This document shows positions 49,072 through 59,216 of a stretch of 64,000 nucleotides of DNA, piece after piece (the first letter of the stretch is position 1; each line of letters starts with the position of its first letter). The translations under genes were made by a program, and so were the position numbers. The stretch comes from Pandoraea sp. (GTDB taxonomy: Bacteria; Pseudomonadota; Gammaproteobacteria; Burkholderiales; Burkholderiaceae), in NCBI RefSeq assembly GCF_004297875.1, contig NZ_SCSK01000024.1, positions 20,180 to 84,179 on the forward strand, written 5' to 3'. The notes beneath the pieces were generated by a model. The model was not told the DNA's origin. It worked only from the letters and a program-made list of their open reading frames with translations, and ran no database searches.

Positions 49072-49809
49072 TCAGGATGGGGTGCCGGCCTCGTGGCCAG
49101 TGTCGGGCGCGTTGCGCCAGACGCAGGTGCCCTTGATGCTTTTGTCGAGTTCGTCGAGCAAACCGTCGTGCAGGGCCTGCTCCTCGCTGCTGGCCGCCAG
49201 CACGGTCAGCTCGATCTGGTGCAGTGCGACGCGGGCGCTGTGGGCCTCGCCGCTGCCGGGGCTGGCATCCATCAGATCGATCACCAGGCTTTCCTGGCCG
49301 CGCGTCATGGCCAGATACACCTCGGCGAGCAGCTCTGCGTCGAGCAGCGCGCCGTGCAGCGTGCGGTGGGCATTGCTCACGCCCAGGCGCTCGCACAGGG
49401 CGTCGAGCGAGTTGCGCTTGCCGGGGAACATTTCGCGGGCTTGCAGCAGCGTGTCGATCAGCCCGTTGCAATGACTCATGAAGTTGGGCAGGCCGAGTCG
49501 CTCGAATTCGGCGTCGAAGAAGCCAAGATCGAAGGCTGCGTTGTGAATGATGATTTCCGCGCCGCCGATGTAGTCACGCAATTCGTCGACGATTTCAGCG
49601 AATTTGGGCTTGTCGCTGAGAAATTCGGTGGTCAGGCCGTGTACGGCCAGCGCACCCGGGTCGCTGTCGCGCTCGGGGTTGATGTAGTAGTGCAGGTTGC
49701 GCCCGGTGAGGCGACGGTTGACGAGTTCGACGCAGCCGATTTCGAGGATGCGGTCGCCCGTCTTGGGGTTCAGTCCGGTGGTTTCAGTGTCGACGACGAG
49801 TTGGCGCAT
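49072..49809 (-). CDS. dnaQ: DNA polymerase III epsilon subunit
   Basis: Proofreading 3'-5' exonuclease, 245 residues. DEDDh motifs: Asp7 and Glu9 in VVDTETTGLN, Asp in IIIHNAAFDLGFFD, and the His/Asp pair in HGALLDAELLAEVYL. The C-terminal part would contact the alpha subunit. It lies 17 bp after rnhA on the same strand, the dnaQ-rnhA linkage common in proteobacteria. Confidence 0.95.
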   Translation of the reverse strand: MRQLVVDTETTGLNPKTGDRILEIGCVELVNRRLTGRNLHYYINPERDSDPGALAVHGLTTEFLSDKPKFAEIVDELRDYIGGAEIIIHNAAFDLGFFDAEFERLGLPNFMSHCNGLIDTLLQAREMFPGKRNSLDALCERLGVSNAHRTLHGALLDAELLAEVYLAMTRGQESLVIDLMDASPGSGEAHSARVALHQIELTVLAASSEEQALHDGLLDELDKSIKGTCVWRNAPDTGHEAGTPS

Positions 49810-49826
49810 GGCGTGAAATTCGAGAG

Positions 49827-50270
49827 TTAGGTTTGGAGACTGGCGACGCCACGATTGGCGAGCTGGTCGGCACGCTCATTGCCGTCGTGACCGGCATGTC
49901 CCTTGACCCAGCGCCATTCGATTTGATGCTGCTGGCTGACCCGGTCGAGTTCCTGCCAGAGATCGGCGTTTTTCACCGGCGCCTTGGCCGCGGTTTTCCA
50001 GCCGCGCAGCTTCCAGCCGTGTATCCATTCGCTGATGCCTTTTTGCACGTATTGAGAATCGGTGTGCAGCACCACATGGCAGCGGCGGTTGAGCGCCTCG
50101 AGGGCGCGGATGACCGCGAGCAGTTCCATGCGGTTATTGGTGGTGAGGGGCTCGCCGCCGAATAATTCCTTTTCGGTGGCGCCGCAGCGCAGCAGCGCGC
50201 CCCAGCCGCCTGGGCCTGGATTTCCCTTGCAGGCGCCGTCGGTGAAAATTTCGATGTGAGGCAGGGTCAT
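49827..50270 (-). CDS. rnhA: Ribonuclease HI
   Basis: Removes RNA from RNA-DNA hybrids. 147 residues. Catalytic acids Asp11 ([17 protein letters not shown]), Glu49 (NNRMELLAV), Asp71 (LHTDSQYV) and Asp135 ([10 protein letters not shown]) are all present. The ATG overlaps the methyltransferase stop (ATGA). Co-transcribed with the methyltransferase gene and dnaQ. Confidence 0.96.
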   Translation of the reverse strand: MTLPHIEIFTDGACKGNPGPGGWGALLRCGATEKELFGGEPLTTNNRMELLAVIRALEALNRRCHVVLHTDSQYVQKGISEWIHGWKLRGWKTAAKAPVKNADLWQELDRVSQQHQIEWRWVKGHAGHDGNERADQLANRGVASLQT

Positions 50271-51103
50271 GAATCGGGGTGGTCGCGGTGTGTCGTGTTG
50301 GGTGTGGCAACCGGCTTGAGCTCGGGCTGGAGGCTGAGTATACGCTTGCGCACGCGACCGACCAAACGCATGCCGCGCACGCGCTTGACCGCGCGCACGC
50401 CATAGACGCCGCCGAAGATCGGCCACCAGCGATCGCCCGCGGCCTCGAGGAACGAGAAGCGTGCCAGCCAATGCTCGCGCCGCATTGGCGGGCGATAGCA
50501 GCCGAAGCGGCCGCGGTCGAGATCGAAGCCCAGCAGCTTCAGCCAGTCCTTGAGACGGGTAAAGGCGATCAGGTCGACCGGCTGCGGCAGGAACGGCTTG
50601 CCGCTCAGGCGCGCCAGTTGTTCGCGCGCGCCCCACAGGCTGAGATTGTTGAAGCCGGTGATGATGATTTGCCCCTCGGGCATCAGTACCCGGCAGACTT
50701 CGCGCAGAATGTCGTGCGGATTTTCGGTGAATTCGAGCACGTGCGGCAGCACCGCCAGATCGATGCTCTGGGTCGCGATCGGCAATTCGTCGAAGCGGCT
50801 GATGAGCACGTCGCGCGCGGGGCGCGCGTGATGCGCGCCGGTGTGGCCGGGGCCGGTCGCCGCGCGTACCTCGACCGGCGCGGGCGCGGGCCGTTGCCGC
50901 GGGTGAAACGGCAGCACCAGGCCGCGATAGGGCATGCGGTTTTCGCGCAGCGCGTCGAGCTCCGGCAGGCCGAGTTGCAGCGCGTGATAGCCAAACACAT
51001 CGCCGACCCAATGATCGAACTGGGCCTGCTCCCACGCCATCACATAGCGGCCCGGCGGTGAATCAAGCCAGGCGGGCCAGTCTATAATCGGTGCATCGGA
51101 CAT
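50267..51103 (-). CDS. SAM-dependent class I methyltransferase
   Basis: 278-residue protein of the methyltransferase-11 type encoded upstream of rnhA in many Burkholderiales. The visible core is [30 protein letters not shown] (broken here: LPHVLEF and [11 protein letters not shown] are the diagnostic pieces), then [12 protein letters not shown]. The classical GxGxG SAM loop is weak. Substrate unknown. The start at 51103 is only 12 bp from the divergent gloB start. Confidence 0.85.
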   Translation of the reverse strand: MSDAPIIDWPAWLDSPPGRYVMAWEQAQFDHWVGDVFGYHALQLGLPELDALRENRMPYRGLVLPFHPRQRPAPAPVEVRAATGPGHTGAHHARPARDVLISRFDELPIATQSIDLAVLPHVLEFTENPHDILREVCRVLMPEGQIIITGFNNLSLWGAREQLARLSGKPFLPQPVDLIAFTRLKDWLKLLGFDLDRGRFGCYRPPMRREHWLARFSFLEAAGDRWWPIFGGVYGVRAVKRVRGMRLVGRVRKRILSLQPELKPVATPNTTHRDHPDS

Positions 51104-51115
51104 ATTGGTGGACAG

Positions 51116-51910
51116 ATGATGGCTGCATTGAGCGTGGTGCCGATCCCGGCATTTCAGGACAACTATATCTGGTTGTTGAGCAGCGGGGCCGAGGCGATCG
51201 TGGTGGATCCGGGCGCGAGCCAGCCGGTGCTCGACTATCTGCGCGCCCATCGTCTTAAACTATCCGCTATTTTACTGACACATCACCATGGCGATCACGT
51301 CGGTGGCGTGGCCGAGTTGCTCGCGCATGGCAAAGTGCCGGTGTATGGTCCGGCGGCCGAGTCGATCCCCTCGGTCGATCATCCGCTGAACGACGGCGAG
51401 CAAGTTGCTCTCGACGCGCCGCGCCTGCTGTTCGACGTGATCAGTGTACCCGGTCACACGCGCGGCCACATTGCCTATTGGATGGCCGCGCAGGATGATC
51501 AGGCGCCGCGGCTGTTTTGTGGCGATACGCTGTTTGCCAGCGGCTGCGGGCGCCTGTTCGAGGGGTCGCCAGCGCAAATGCTGGCGTCGCTCGACCGGCT
51601 TGCCGCGCTGCCCGGCCACACGCGAGTGCATTGTGCGCACGAATACACGATGTCGAATATCCGCTTCGCGCTGGCGTGCGAACCGGATAATGCCGCGCTG
51701 CGCGCCTGGCGGGATGAGGCCGCCCGTCTGCGTGAGGCGGGCCTGCCCACGGTGCCCACCACGCTCGCTCACGAGCTGGCGGTCAATCCGTTTTTACGCA
51801 GCGACGCGCCGCAGGTGCGTGAAGCCGCCATCTCCCAGGCGGGCCGGACATCGTTGGACCGGCTCGGTGTCTTTGCCGCGATTCGGGCGTGGAAAGACGG
51901 CTTTCGTTAG
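51116..51910 (+). CDS. gloB: Hydroxyacylglutathione hydrolase (glyoxalase II)
   Basis: Splits S-lactoylglutathione to lactate and glutathione in methylglyoxal detoxification. 264 residues of the metallo-beta-lactamase fold. Metal site THHHGDH at 55-61, then VPGHTRGH, FCGDTLFASGCGRLFEG and the CAHEYT motif typical of GloB. The start may be either of two adjacent ATGs. GGTGGA serves as ribosome site, in DNA shared with the divergent methyltransferase start. Confidence 0.95.
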   Translation: MMAALSVVPIPAFQDNYIWLLSSGAEAIVVDPGASQPVLDYLRAHRLKLSAILLTHHHGDHVGGVAELLAHGKVPVYGPAAESIPSVDHPLNDGEQVALDAPRLLFDVISVPGHTRGHIAYWMAAQDDQAPRLFCGDTLFASGCGRLFEGSPAQMLASLDRLAALPGHTRVHCAHEYTMSNIRFALACEPDNAALRAWRDEAARLREAGLPTVPTTLAHELAVNPFLRSDAPQVREAAISQAGRTSLDRLGVFAAIRAWKDGFR

Positions 51911-51974
51911 CCGAAGTTCCTAGGGGATTGCCCTTAATTTTGGCTAAAAATGCATCAAAATCAGGCAAAAATGG

Positions 51975-52003
51975 TTGACGCGCAAGAGGGGTTTCCTTAC
52001 CAT
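51975..52003 (+). promoter_or_regulatory. Sigma-70-type promoter of mltD
   Basis: -35 TTGACG (51975-51980), 17-bp spacer, -10 TACCAT (51998-52003), 45 bp before the mltD ATG. Confidence 0.65.
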
Positions 52004-52048
52004 CCTTGAAATTTTCCAGTAAGAAGCCGTCATCATTGAGAACAATCA

Positions 52049-53779
52049 ATGCGTCTTATCGTTAGCCTGCTCCTGACGCTGGTATTGGCAGCGTGTGCTA
52101 GCGCGCCGCCAGGTTCCGGCGCTTCAACAGCGCAAAGTAATACTTCCTCCGCTTCGGCTCTCTCCAGTTCTTCCAAACAGCAAGTTTCCAGCGATCAGAC
52201 GATCGACGCCGACAAGGACTCGCTCGATAATCTGTCGTACGGCGATCACCAGGACAACGATCTATGGAGCCGCATCCGCCGCGGCTTCGCAATCCCTGAT
52301 CTGGATAGCCCGTTGGTGCAGGAGCGCACCGCTTGGTATGCGTCGCGCCCGGAGTACGTGGAGCGTATGGTCAATCGCTCGAGCCGCTATCTGTTCCATA
52401 TCGTCGAGGAACTCGAGAAGCGTCACATGCCGACCGAGCTGGCGCTGCTGCCGTTCGTCGAGAGCGCTTACAACCCGCAGGCGTTGTCCACCGCGAAGGC
52501 CGCGGGCATGTGGCAGTTCATCCCCAGCACCGGCAAGACCTACAACCTCAAGCAGAACATGTTCAGCGACGAGCGCCGCGACGTCGTGGCCTCGACCGAC
52601 GCGGCGCTGGACTATCTGTCGAATCTGCACGATATGTTCGGCGACTGGTACCTTGCGCTGGCCGCCTACAACTGGGGCGAGGGTAACGTGCAGCGCGCTA
52701 TCGCGCGCAACCAGGCGCAAGGCTTGCCGACCGACTACCAGAGCCTGCGTCTGCCTACCGAGACGCGTGAATACGTGCCGAAGCTGCAAGCGATCAAGAA
52801 CATCATCGAGCATCCCGCGCTCTATGACGTGAAGCTGCCGGAAATTCCGAACCACCCCTATTTCGTCAGTGTGACGACCTCGCACGATATCGACGTGGCG
52901 CTGGCGGCGCGCCTGGCCGACCTGCCGCTGAGCGAGTTTCGGGCGCTCAACCCGGCGTTCAAGAAGCCCGTTATCCTGGGCGCGACGAGATCGAAGATTC
53001 TGCTGCCGTTCGATAACGCCGACATCTTCGCGAAGCAGCTCAAGAGCTACAAGAAACCATTGTCCAGCTGGACCACCTATACGCTGAAACAGGCCGAGTC
53101 GCCTGAGGCAATCGCCAAGCGGCTGGGCGTGGAGGCATCGACCATCCGCTCGGTCAACGGCATTCCGCCGCGATTTCGCATGAAAGCGGGATCGACCATT
53201 CTGGTGCCGCGCACCGGCGAGGATGACAGGGACATCAGTTCGACCGTGGCCGACAATGCCGTGCTGGCGCTGGAGCCCGAAGTGCCGCCGATGCGCACGC
53301 TCTCGGTGCGGGTCAGGCGCGGTGACTCGTTGAGCATGGTGGCGAGACGCTATGGTGTGAGTGAGCTCGAAATCAAGCGCTGGAATCGCCTGCGCGGTAA
53401 CGGCTTGCGAGCCGGGCAAGCGCTGGTGCTGCACGTGCGCCAGCGCGACGAGTCGCGCGTCGCGGCAGCCGCGCGCGAATCGCGTCCTGCGCCGACCCGC
53501 TCCCAGGTGGCCAAACGTGAGGTGGTCAAGCGCGAGGTTGCCCGTCGAGAGGCGCCAAAGCACGCGCAGGCAAAGCGCGAGGTGACCAAACGCGAGGTCG
53601 CCGTGCATCGCACGGTCAAGAAGACGAAGGTAAAGGAAGTAGCCAGCAGGGAAGGCAGCAGACATGGCGCGCCGGCGGTGAGCGCCAGGGAGAAAGATCG
53701 GAAGGCGACCGCCAAGCGCGCTGTGGCTGACAGATCCAAACGTCGCTTCGAGAAAACGTTGCGAACTGCGGAGCGCTGA
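52049..53779 (+). CDS. mltD: Membrane-bound lytic murein transglycosylase D
   Basis: Outer-membrane lipoprotein that cleaves peptidoglycan. 576 residues. A lipobox LAAC places the acylated Cys at 16. The SLT domain has catalytic Glu138 in LPFVESAYNP, followed by AAGMWQFIPSTG and ALAAYNWGEGNV. Two LysM-type repeats follow at about 343-393 and 418-465. The last roughly 110 residues form an extremely Lys/Arg-rich tail with repeated K-R-E-V units, longer and more basic than in E. coli MltD. Confidence 0.94.
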   Translation: MRLIVSLLLTLVLAACASAPPGSGASTAQSNTSSASALSSSSKQQVSSDQTIDADKDSLDNLSYGDHQDNDLWSRIRRGFAIPDLDSPLVQERTAWYASRPEYVERMVNRSSRYLFHIVEELEKRHMPTELALLPFVESAYNPQALSTAKAAGMWQFIPSTGKTYNLKQNMFSDERRDVVASTDAALDYLSNLHDMFGDWYLALAAYNWGEGNVQRAIARNQAQGLPTDYQSLRLPTETREYVPKLQAIKNIIEHPALYDVKLPEIPNHPYFVSVTTSHDIDVALAARLADLPLSEFRALNPAFKKPVILGATRSKILLPFDNADIFAKQLKSYKKPLSSWTTYTLKQAESPEAIAKRLGVEASTIRSVNGIPPRFRMKAGSTILVPRTGEDDRDISSTVADNAVLALEPEVPPMRTLSVRVRRGDSLSMVARRYGVSELEIKRWNRLRGNGLRAGQALVLHVRQRDESRVAAAARESRPAPTRSQVAKREVVKREVARREAPKHAQAKREVTKREVAVHRTVKKTKVKEVASREGSRHGAPAVSAREKDRKATAKRAVADRSKRRFEKTLRTAER

Positions 53780-53805
53780 TCTGCGTGATACTGCGCATCG
53801 GATTG

Positions 53806-53836
53806 AACGCCGCGGCTTGTCCGCGGCGTTTTTTTA
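53806..53836 (+). terminator. Terminator after mltD
   Basis: AACGCCGCGG (53806-53815) pairs with CCGCGGCGTT (53821-53830), followed by TTTTTA. Confidence 0.92.
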
Positions 53837-53942
53837 TGACGCGCGCACAGCTGCTCCGCGGCTGCGGGGTTGGCGGTAAGATGCGCGTAAGCTCGTCAGC
53901 GCAGACTGCGCGCCATACCGATCACAAAAATGGAGGAGACGC

Positions 53943-55841
53943 ATGGGTGCCTACCACGATTTTTACACCCGCTCGTTAGCTGACCGCGACGGGTTCTGGC
54001 GCGAGCAGGCCGACCTGATCGAGTGGCAAACCCCGTTCTCAGAAGTGCTCGACTACAGCCGGCCACCCTTTGCGCGCTGGTTCGTCGGCGGTCGCACCAA
54101 TCTGTGCCATAACGCCGTCGACCGGCATCTGAGCGCGCGCGCCGCGCAACCCGCGCTGATCTGGGTCTCGAGTGAAACCGGGCAGGAGCAGGTGTATGAC
54201 TTCGCCGCGCTGCATGCCGAGGTCAACTGTATGGCGGCGATCCTCCAGGCGCAGGGCATCGGACGCGGCGATCGTGTGCTGATCTACATGCCGATGATTC
54301 CGCAAGCTTGCTTCGCGATGCTGGCCTGTGCGCGGCTCGGTGCAATCCATGCCGTGGTGTTTGGCGGTTTCGCCTCGGCCAACCTGGCGTCGCGCATCGA
54401 CGACGTCGCGCCCAAGGTGATCGTTTCGGCCGACGCAGGTTCGCGCAATGGGAAAGTCGTACCCTACAAGCCGCTGCTCGATGAGGGGATCGCGCTGGCC
54501 GCGGCCAAACCCGAGCGCGTGCTGCTGGTGGACCGCGGCCTGGCGCCGATGACGCGCGTGACGGGGCGTGATTTGGACTACGAGGCCTTGCGCGCGCAAC
54601 ATCTCGGCGCCGAGGTGCCGTGCGTCTGGCTCGAATCGAGCGAGCCGTCTTACGTGCTGCACACCTCCGGGACGACCGGCAAGCCCAAAGGCGTGCAGCG
54701 CGACACCGGCGGTTACGCGGTGGCGCTGGCTGCTTCAATGAAAGTGATTTTCTGCGGCCAGCCCGGCGACACGATGTTTACCGCCTCGGATATCGGCTGG
54801 GTGGTCGGGCACAGCTACATCGTCTACGGCCCCCTGATTGCCGGCATGGCGACGGTCATGTACGAAGGCACGCCGGTGCGGCCCGACGGCGGCGTGTGGT
54901 GGCGCATCGCCGAGCGGCACAAGGTCAATATCATGTTCTCGGCGCCGACCGCGATCCGGATGCTGAAAAAGCAGGATCCGGCCTACCTCACCCAATATGA
55001 CCTGTCGCACCTGCAGCGGGTTTTTCTGGCGGGCGAACCGCTGGACGAGCCGACCGCGCGCTGGATCAGCGAGGGCATCGGCAAGCCCATTCTCGACAAC
55101 TACTGGCAGACCGAGACGGGCTGGCCGATCCTGGCGCTGGCGCGCGGCGTCGAGCCCGAACTGCCGGGCAAGTTCGGCTCGCCGGGGCTGCCGGTGTTCG
55201 GCTACGATGTGCGGCTCGTCAACGAGGCGACCGGCCAGGATTGCGGGGCCAACGAAAAGGGCGTGCTGGCGATCGCCGGCCCGTTGCCGCCCGGGTGCAT
55301 GAGCACGCTGTGGGGCGACGACGAGCGCTTCGTCAAGACGTATTGGTCGACCGTGCCGGATCGGCTGCTGTATTCGAGCTTCGACTGGGGCACGCGCGAC
55401 GACGATGGCTACTATTTCATTCTCGGACGCACCGACGACGTGATCAACGTGGCGGGGCACCGGCTCGGCACGCGCGAGATCGAGGAAAGTCTTGCCAGCC
55501 ATCCCGAGGTCGCCGAGGTGGCGGTGGTTGGCGTGAGCGATGCGCTCAAGGGGCAAGTGGCGATGGCTTTCGCGGTCGTGCGGCATGCCGAGCGGGTTGC
55601 CACGCAGGCTGATTGCCAGGCGTTGGAAGGCGAATTGATGCGGCTGGTGGAGCAGCAACTGGGCGGTATCGCACGGCCGGCGCGCATTCGCTTCGTCACG
55701 CTGCTGCCCAAGACACGCTCGGGCAAATTGCTGCGCCGCGCCATCCAGGCCATTTGCGAGGGGCGGCACACCGGGGAGCTGGTGACGATCGAGGACCCCG
55801 CTGCGCTGCAACTGATTCGCGACGCCGTGCAGGCCGGCTGA
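53943..55841 (+). CDS. prpE: Propionate-CoA ligase PrpE
   Basis: 632-residue AMP-forming acyl-CoA synthetase of the propionyl/acetyl-CoA branch. Motifs: LHTSGTTGKPKGVQRDTGGY (A3), DNYWQTETGWP (A5), YFILGRTDDVINVAGHRLGTREIE (A8; read as GRTDDVINVAGHR) and the catalytic Lys595 in TRSGKLLRRAI, a known acetylation site. GGAGGAGA precedes the ATG. No prp cycle genes are nearby, so it acts as a stand-alone ligase, possibly for propionyl-CoA formed elsewhere. Confidence 0.9.
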   Translation: MGAYHDFYTRSLADRDGFWREQADLIEWQTPFSEVLDYSRPPFARWFVGGRTNLCHNAVDRHLSARAAQPALIWVSSETGQEQVYDFAALHAEVNCMAAILQAQGIGRGDRVLIYMPMIPQACFAMLACARLGAIHAVVFGGFASANLASRIDDVAPKVIVSADAGSRNGKVVPYKPLLDEGIALAAAKPERVLLVDRGLAPMTRVTGRDLDYEALRAQHLGAEVPCVWLESSEPSYVLHTSGTTGKPKGVQRDTGGYAVALAASMKVIFCGQPGDTMFTASDIGWVVGHSYIVYGPLIAGMATVMYEGTPVRPDGGVWWRIAERHKVNIMFSAPTAIRMLKKQDPAYLTQYDLSHLQRVFLAGEPLDEPTARWISEGIGKPILDNYWQTETGWPILALARGVEPELPGKFGSPGLPVFGYDVRLVNEATGQDCGANEKGVLAIAGPLPPGCMSTLWGDDERFVKTYWSTVPDRLLYSSFDWGTRDDDGYYFILGRTDDVINVAGHRLGTREIEESLASHPEVAEVAVVGVSDALKGQVAMAFAVVRHAERVATQADCQALEGELMRLVEQQLGGIARPARIRFVTLLPKTRSGKLLRRAIQAICEGRHTGELVTIEDPAALQLIRDAVQAG

Positions 55842-55943
55842 GACCGACGCCGGGCCCGGCGCCTGCGCAGCATGCCCGGTATGATCGCGTGCCGGGGGAG
55901 TCGCTCGAGCGCCCCGTGCATGCGGCGCTTGTATCCGGCGAAA

Positions 55944-55990
55944 CTTTGGATTATTATTTTAGGTATAAAATATTTATGGATTAATTAAAC
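55944..55990. promoter_or_regulatory. AT-rich control region of anthranilate operon
   Basis: A short, strongly AT-rich stretch with a TATAAA box (55964-55969) and ATTAATTAA (55980-55988) in a high-GC background. It lies 53 bp before the monooxygenase/reductase start, so it probably contains the operon promoter and an operator. The regulator is not in the window. Confidence 0.5.
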
Positions 55991-56042
55991 GCGCCGCGCT
56001 GTTGAGGCCGGCCCTGTGTCTTGGCAAGGTGGAGGAAGCGCA

Positions 56043-58385
56043 ATGAACATCGTATGCATCGGTGGCGGCCCGGCAGGCTTGTATTTCGGGCTTTTGATGA
56101 AGCGCCGCGACCCGGCCCATCGCGTCGTGGTGATCGAGCGCAATCGTCCTTATGACACGTTCGGCTGGGGCGTGGTGTTTTCCGACGCCACGATGGGCAA
56201 CCTGGTGACGGCCGACGCCGAGAGCGCCGAGCAAATCAACGCCGCTTTCAACCACTGGGACGATATCGACATTCATTTCAAGGGCCGTACGCTGCGCTCG
56301 AGCGGGCACGGCTTCATCGGCATCGGCCGCAAGAAGCTGCTCAATATCCTGCAGGCGCGCTGCGAGGCGCTTGGCGTCGAGCTGGTGTTCGAAAACGAGG
56401 TGAGCCACGACCAAGCGATCGCCCGACAGTACGACGCCGATCTCGTGATTGCGTCGGACGGCTTGAACAGCCGCATACGCACGCGTTATCAGGATACCTT
56501 CCATCCCGACATCGACGTGCGCAAGTGCCGTTTCGTCTGGCTCGGCACCCACCAGCGGTTCGATGCGTTCACCTTTGCCTTCGAACAAACCGAGCACGGC
56601 TGGTTTCAGGCGCATGCCTATCAATTCGACGACGATACGTCGACCTTCATCGTCGAAGCGCCGGAAGAGGTCTGGAAAAAGGCCGGGCTCGATGAAATGA
56701 GTCAGGAGGAAGGCATTGCCTATTGCGAGCGCCTGTTTGCCAAGTACCTGGGCGGGCACAAGCTGCTCAACAATGCCAAGCACCTGCGCGGCTCGGCAAT
56801 CTGGATCCGCTTCCCGCGCGTGATTTGCAACACCTGGGTGCACTGGAATCAGCTCGACGGCAAGTCGGTGCCAGTGGTGTTGATGGGCGATGCGGCCCAT
56901 ACCGCCCATTTCTCGATCGGCTCGGGCACCAAGCTCGCGCTCGAAGACGCGATCCAGTTGGCTGATTGCTTCCGGGAGTTCGGCACCGACGACTTGCCGC
57001 ATGCGCTTCGCAAGTATGAGGAAATTCGCAGCGTCGAAGTGCTCAAGATCCAGAATGCGGCGCGCAACTCCACCGAGTGGTTCGAAAGCGTCGAGCGCTA
57101 CGCCGCGTTCGAGCCGGAACAGTTCGCCTATTCCCTGTTGACGCGCTCGCAGCGGATTTCGCATGAAAACCTGCGGCTGCGCGACAAGCAATATGTCGAG
57201 GCCTATGAAGACTGGCTGGCGCGCCGTGCCGGCGTCGAGCGCCGGCCGTCGCAACAGGTGATTCCGCCGATGTTCACCCCGTTCCAGGCGCGCGGCGTGC
57301 AGTTGAAGAACCGCATCGTGATGTCGCCGATGGCCATGTATTCGGCGCGCGACGGCGTGCCGGGCGAATTCCACCTGGTCCACCTGGGTAGCCGCGCGTT
57401 GGGCGGCGCCGGCATGGTGGTGGCGGAAATGACGTGCGTGTCGCCCGATGCGCGCATCACCCCGGGCTGCCCGGGGCTGTGGAACGACGAGCAGACGGCG
57501 GCCTGGAGGCGCATCGTCGAATTCGTGCATGCCAACAGCGAGGCCAGGATCGCCATGCAGATCGGCCATGCCGGGCGCAAGGGATCGACACGGCTGGCCT
57601 GGGAAGGGATCGATCAGCCGCTTGCCACCGGTAATTGGCCGCTGATTTCGGCCTCGCCGCTGCCGTATATCGAAGGCGTCTCGCAAACGCCGCGCGCGAT
57701 GGACGAGGCGGACATGGCGCGCGTGAAGGACGATTTCGTCGCGGCCGCGCGGCGCGCGCACGAGGCCGGCTTCGACTGGCTCGAACTGCACTGCGCGCAT
57801 GGCTATCTGTTGTCGAGTTTCATCTCGCCGCTGACCAACCATCGCACCGACGCTTATGGCGGCAGTCTCGAGAACCGCTTGCGCTATCCGCTCGAAGTGT
57901 TCCATGCGGTGCGCGCCGTGTGGCCCGACGACAAGCCGATGTCGGTCAGAATTTCGGCGCATGACTGGGTCGAGGGGGGCATTACCGCCGACGATGCGGT
58001 GGCGATCGCGCGCGCCTTCAAGGCGGCCGGCGCGGATTTGATCGATTGCTCGTCGGGTCAGGTCAGCAAGGCGGAAAAGCCCGTCTACGGTCGTATGTTC
58101 CAGACTCCGTTTGCCGATCGCGTGCGCAACGAGGCGCACATTCCGACCATCGCCGTCGGCGCGATTTTCGAGGCTGACCACGTCAACAGCATCATCGCCT
58201 CGGGGCGCGCCGATCTTTGCGCGTTGGCCCGGCCGCATCTGGCCGATCCGTTCTGGACCTTGCACGAGGCCGCCAAGATCGGCTACAAGGAAATCGCTTG
58301 GCCGAATCAGTATGTCGCCGGCAAGCGCCAACTTGAAACCAACCTGGAGCGCGCGGCGCAATATGCGCAGCAAATCGGCAAATGA
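56043..58385 (+). CDS. 2-Aminobenzoyl-CoA monooxygenase/reductase (fused flavoenzyme)
   Basis: 780-residue two-domain enzyme. The N-terminal half is an FAD aromatic hydroxylase: IGGGPAG at 6-12, FGWGVVFSD, and GDAAH near 282-286. From about 403 to the end is an old-yellow-enzyme domain ([44 protein letters not shown]). In Azoarcus evansii this fusion hydroxylates 2-aminobenzoyl-CoA and then reduces the ring. Salicylyl-CoA 5-hydroxylases are close relatives, but the complete CoA-dependent cluster here fits anthranilate best. First gene of the operon; ATGA overlap with the next gene. Confidence 0.88.
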   Translation: MNIVCIGGGPAGLYFGLLMKRRDPAHRVVVIERNRPYDTFGWGVVFSDATMGNLVTADAESAEQINAAFNHWDDIDIHFKGRTLRSSGHGFIGIGRKKLLNILQARCEALGVELVFENEVSHDQAIARQYDADLVIASDGLNSRIRTRYQDTFHPDIDVRKCRFVWLGTHQRFDAFTFAFEQTEHGWFQAHAYQFDDDTSTFIVEAPEEVWKKAGLDEMSQEEGIAYCERLFAKYLGGHKLLNNAKHLRGSAIWIRFPRVICNTWVHWNQLDGKSVPVVLMGDAAHTAHFSIGSGTKLALEDAIQLADCFREFGTDDLPHALRKYEEIRSVEVLKIQNAARNSTEWFESVERYAAFEPEQFAYSLLTRSQRISHENLRLRDKQYVEAYEDWLARRAGVERRPSQQVIPPMFTPFQARGVQLKNRIVMSPMAMYSARDGVPGEFHLVHLGSRALGGAGMVVAEMTCVSPDARITPGCPGLWNDEQTAAWRRIVEFVHANSEARIAMQIGHAGRKGSTRLAWEGIDQPLATGNWPLISASPLPYIEGVSQTPRAMDEADMARVKDDFVAAARRAHEAGFDWLELHCAHGYLLSSFISPLTNHRTDAYGGSLENRLRYPLEVFHAVRAVWPDDKPMSVRISAHDWVEGGITADDAVAIARAFKAAGADLIDCSSGQVSKAEKPVYGRMFQTPFADRVRNEAHIPTIAVGAIFEADHVNSIIASGRADLCALARPHLADPFWTLHEAAKIGYKEIAWPNQYVAGKRQLETNLERAAQYAQQIGK

Positions 58386-59188
58386 ATGAATCGACAATCT
58401 CCGGCAAAACGCCGGCCCTGGCGGGACGGCATGCCCTGATCACCGGCGGGGGGCGCGGCATCGGCGCGGCCATCGCCCGCTGCCTGCAGGCGCATGGCGC
58501 GCGCATTACGCTGCTCGGCCGCTCGGTCGAGGCACTCGAGGCCGGCGCGCGAACGTTGCGCGAGGCCGGTGAAGCGATCTACGTGACGGCCGACGTGACT
58601 GACGCGTCGACGGTGCGAGCTGCTTTCGCCAAGGCCGAGGCCGCCTTTGGCCCCGTATCTTTGCTGATCAATAACGCCGGCCAGGCTGCCGCGACGCCGT
58701 TTCTGAAAACCGAGGCGGCGCTTTGGCAGCGCATGCTCGACGTCAATCTCAGCGGCACCTTCCACTGCACGCAGGCGGCCCTGCCGGCCATGCTCGAAGC
58801 AGGCTGGGGGCGCATCGTCAACGTCGCCAGCACGGCCGGCCTGACCGGCTATGGCTATGTCGCGGCTTATTGCGCGGCCAAGCACGGTGTGGTCGGCCTG
58901 ACCCGTGCGCTGGCGCTGGAGGTCGCCAAGCGAGGCGTCACGGTCAATGCCGTGTGTCCCGGCTACACCGAGACCGACATCGTGCAGGAGGCGGTCGCCA
59001 ACATCGTCGCCAAGACCGGCCGGACCGAAGCCCAGGCGCGCGAGGAACTGACGCGTCGCAATCCGCAGGGGCGCATGGTGCAGCCCGATGAAGTGGCCGA
59101 CGCCGTGGCATGGCTGTGCCTGCCGAGCGCGCAAGCGATCACTGGGCAGGCGATTGCGGTGGCCGGCGGCGAAGTGATGGTCGGCTGA
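58382..59188 (+). CDS. SDR-family dehydrogenase of the anthranilate operon
   Basis: 268-residue short-chain dehydrogenase. Cofactor motif TGGGRGIG at 21-28, NNAG at 97-100, catalytic Ser150, Tyr163 and Lys167. Probably a 3-hydroxyacyl-CoA dehydrogenase acting after ring opening or on a ring intermediate. Coupled to the flavoenzyme by an ATGA overlap. Exact substrate is inferred from context. Confidence 0.87.
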   Translation: MNESTISGKTPALAGRHALITGGGRGIGAAIARCLQAHGARITLLGRSVEALEAGARTLREAGEAIYVTADVTDASTVRAAFAKAEAAFGPVSLLINNAGQAAATPFLKTEAALWQRMLDVNLSGTFHCTQAALPAMLEAGWGRIVNVASTAGLTGYGYVAAYCAAKHGVVGLTRALALEVAKRGVTVNAVCPGYTETDIVQEAVANIVAKTGRTEAQAREELTRRNPQGRMVQPDEVADAVAWLCLPSAQAITGQAIAVAGGEVMVG

Positions 59189-59216
59189 TCCCGAATTTTT
59201 ATTGGAGGCTTTCCCG

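Noticed and set aside
53446..53650. KREV repeat region as a possible DNA tandem repeat
   Set aside because: The repetition is at protein level inside mltD with imperfect DNA copies, so it was kept as a protein feature.
53943..55841. prpE as part of the anthranilate operon
   Set aside because: It is separated by 201 bp with an AT-rich promoter region, and its motifs are of the propionate/acetate branch, not an aryl-CoA ligase.
55974..58397. Minus-strand open frame of about 800 codons opposite the flavoenzyme gene
   Set aside because: Complete overlap with a well-supported gene and no family resemblance.
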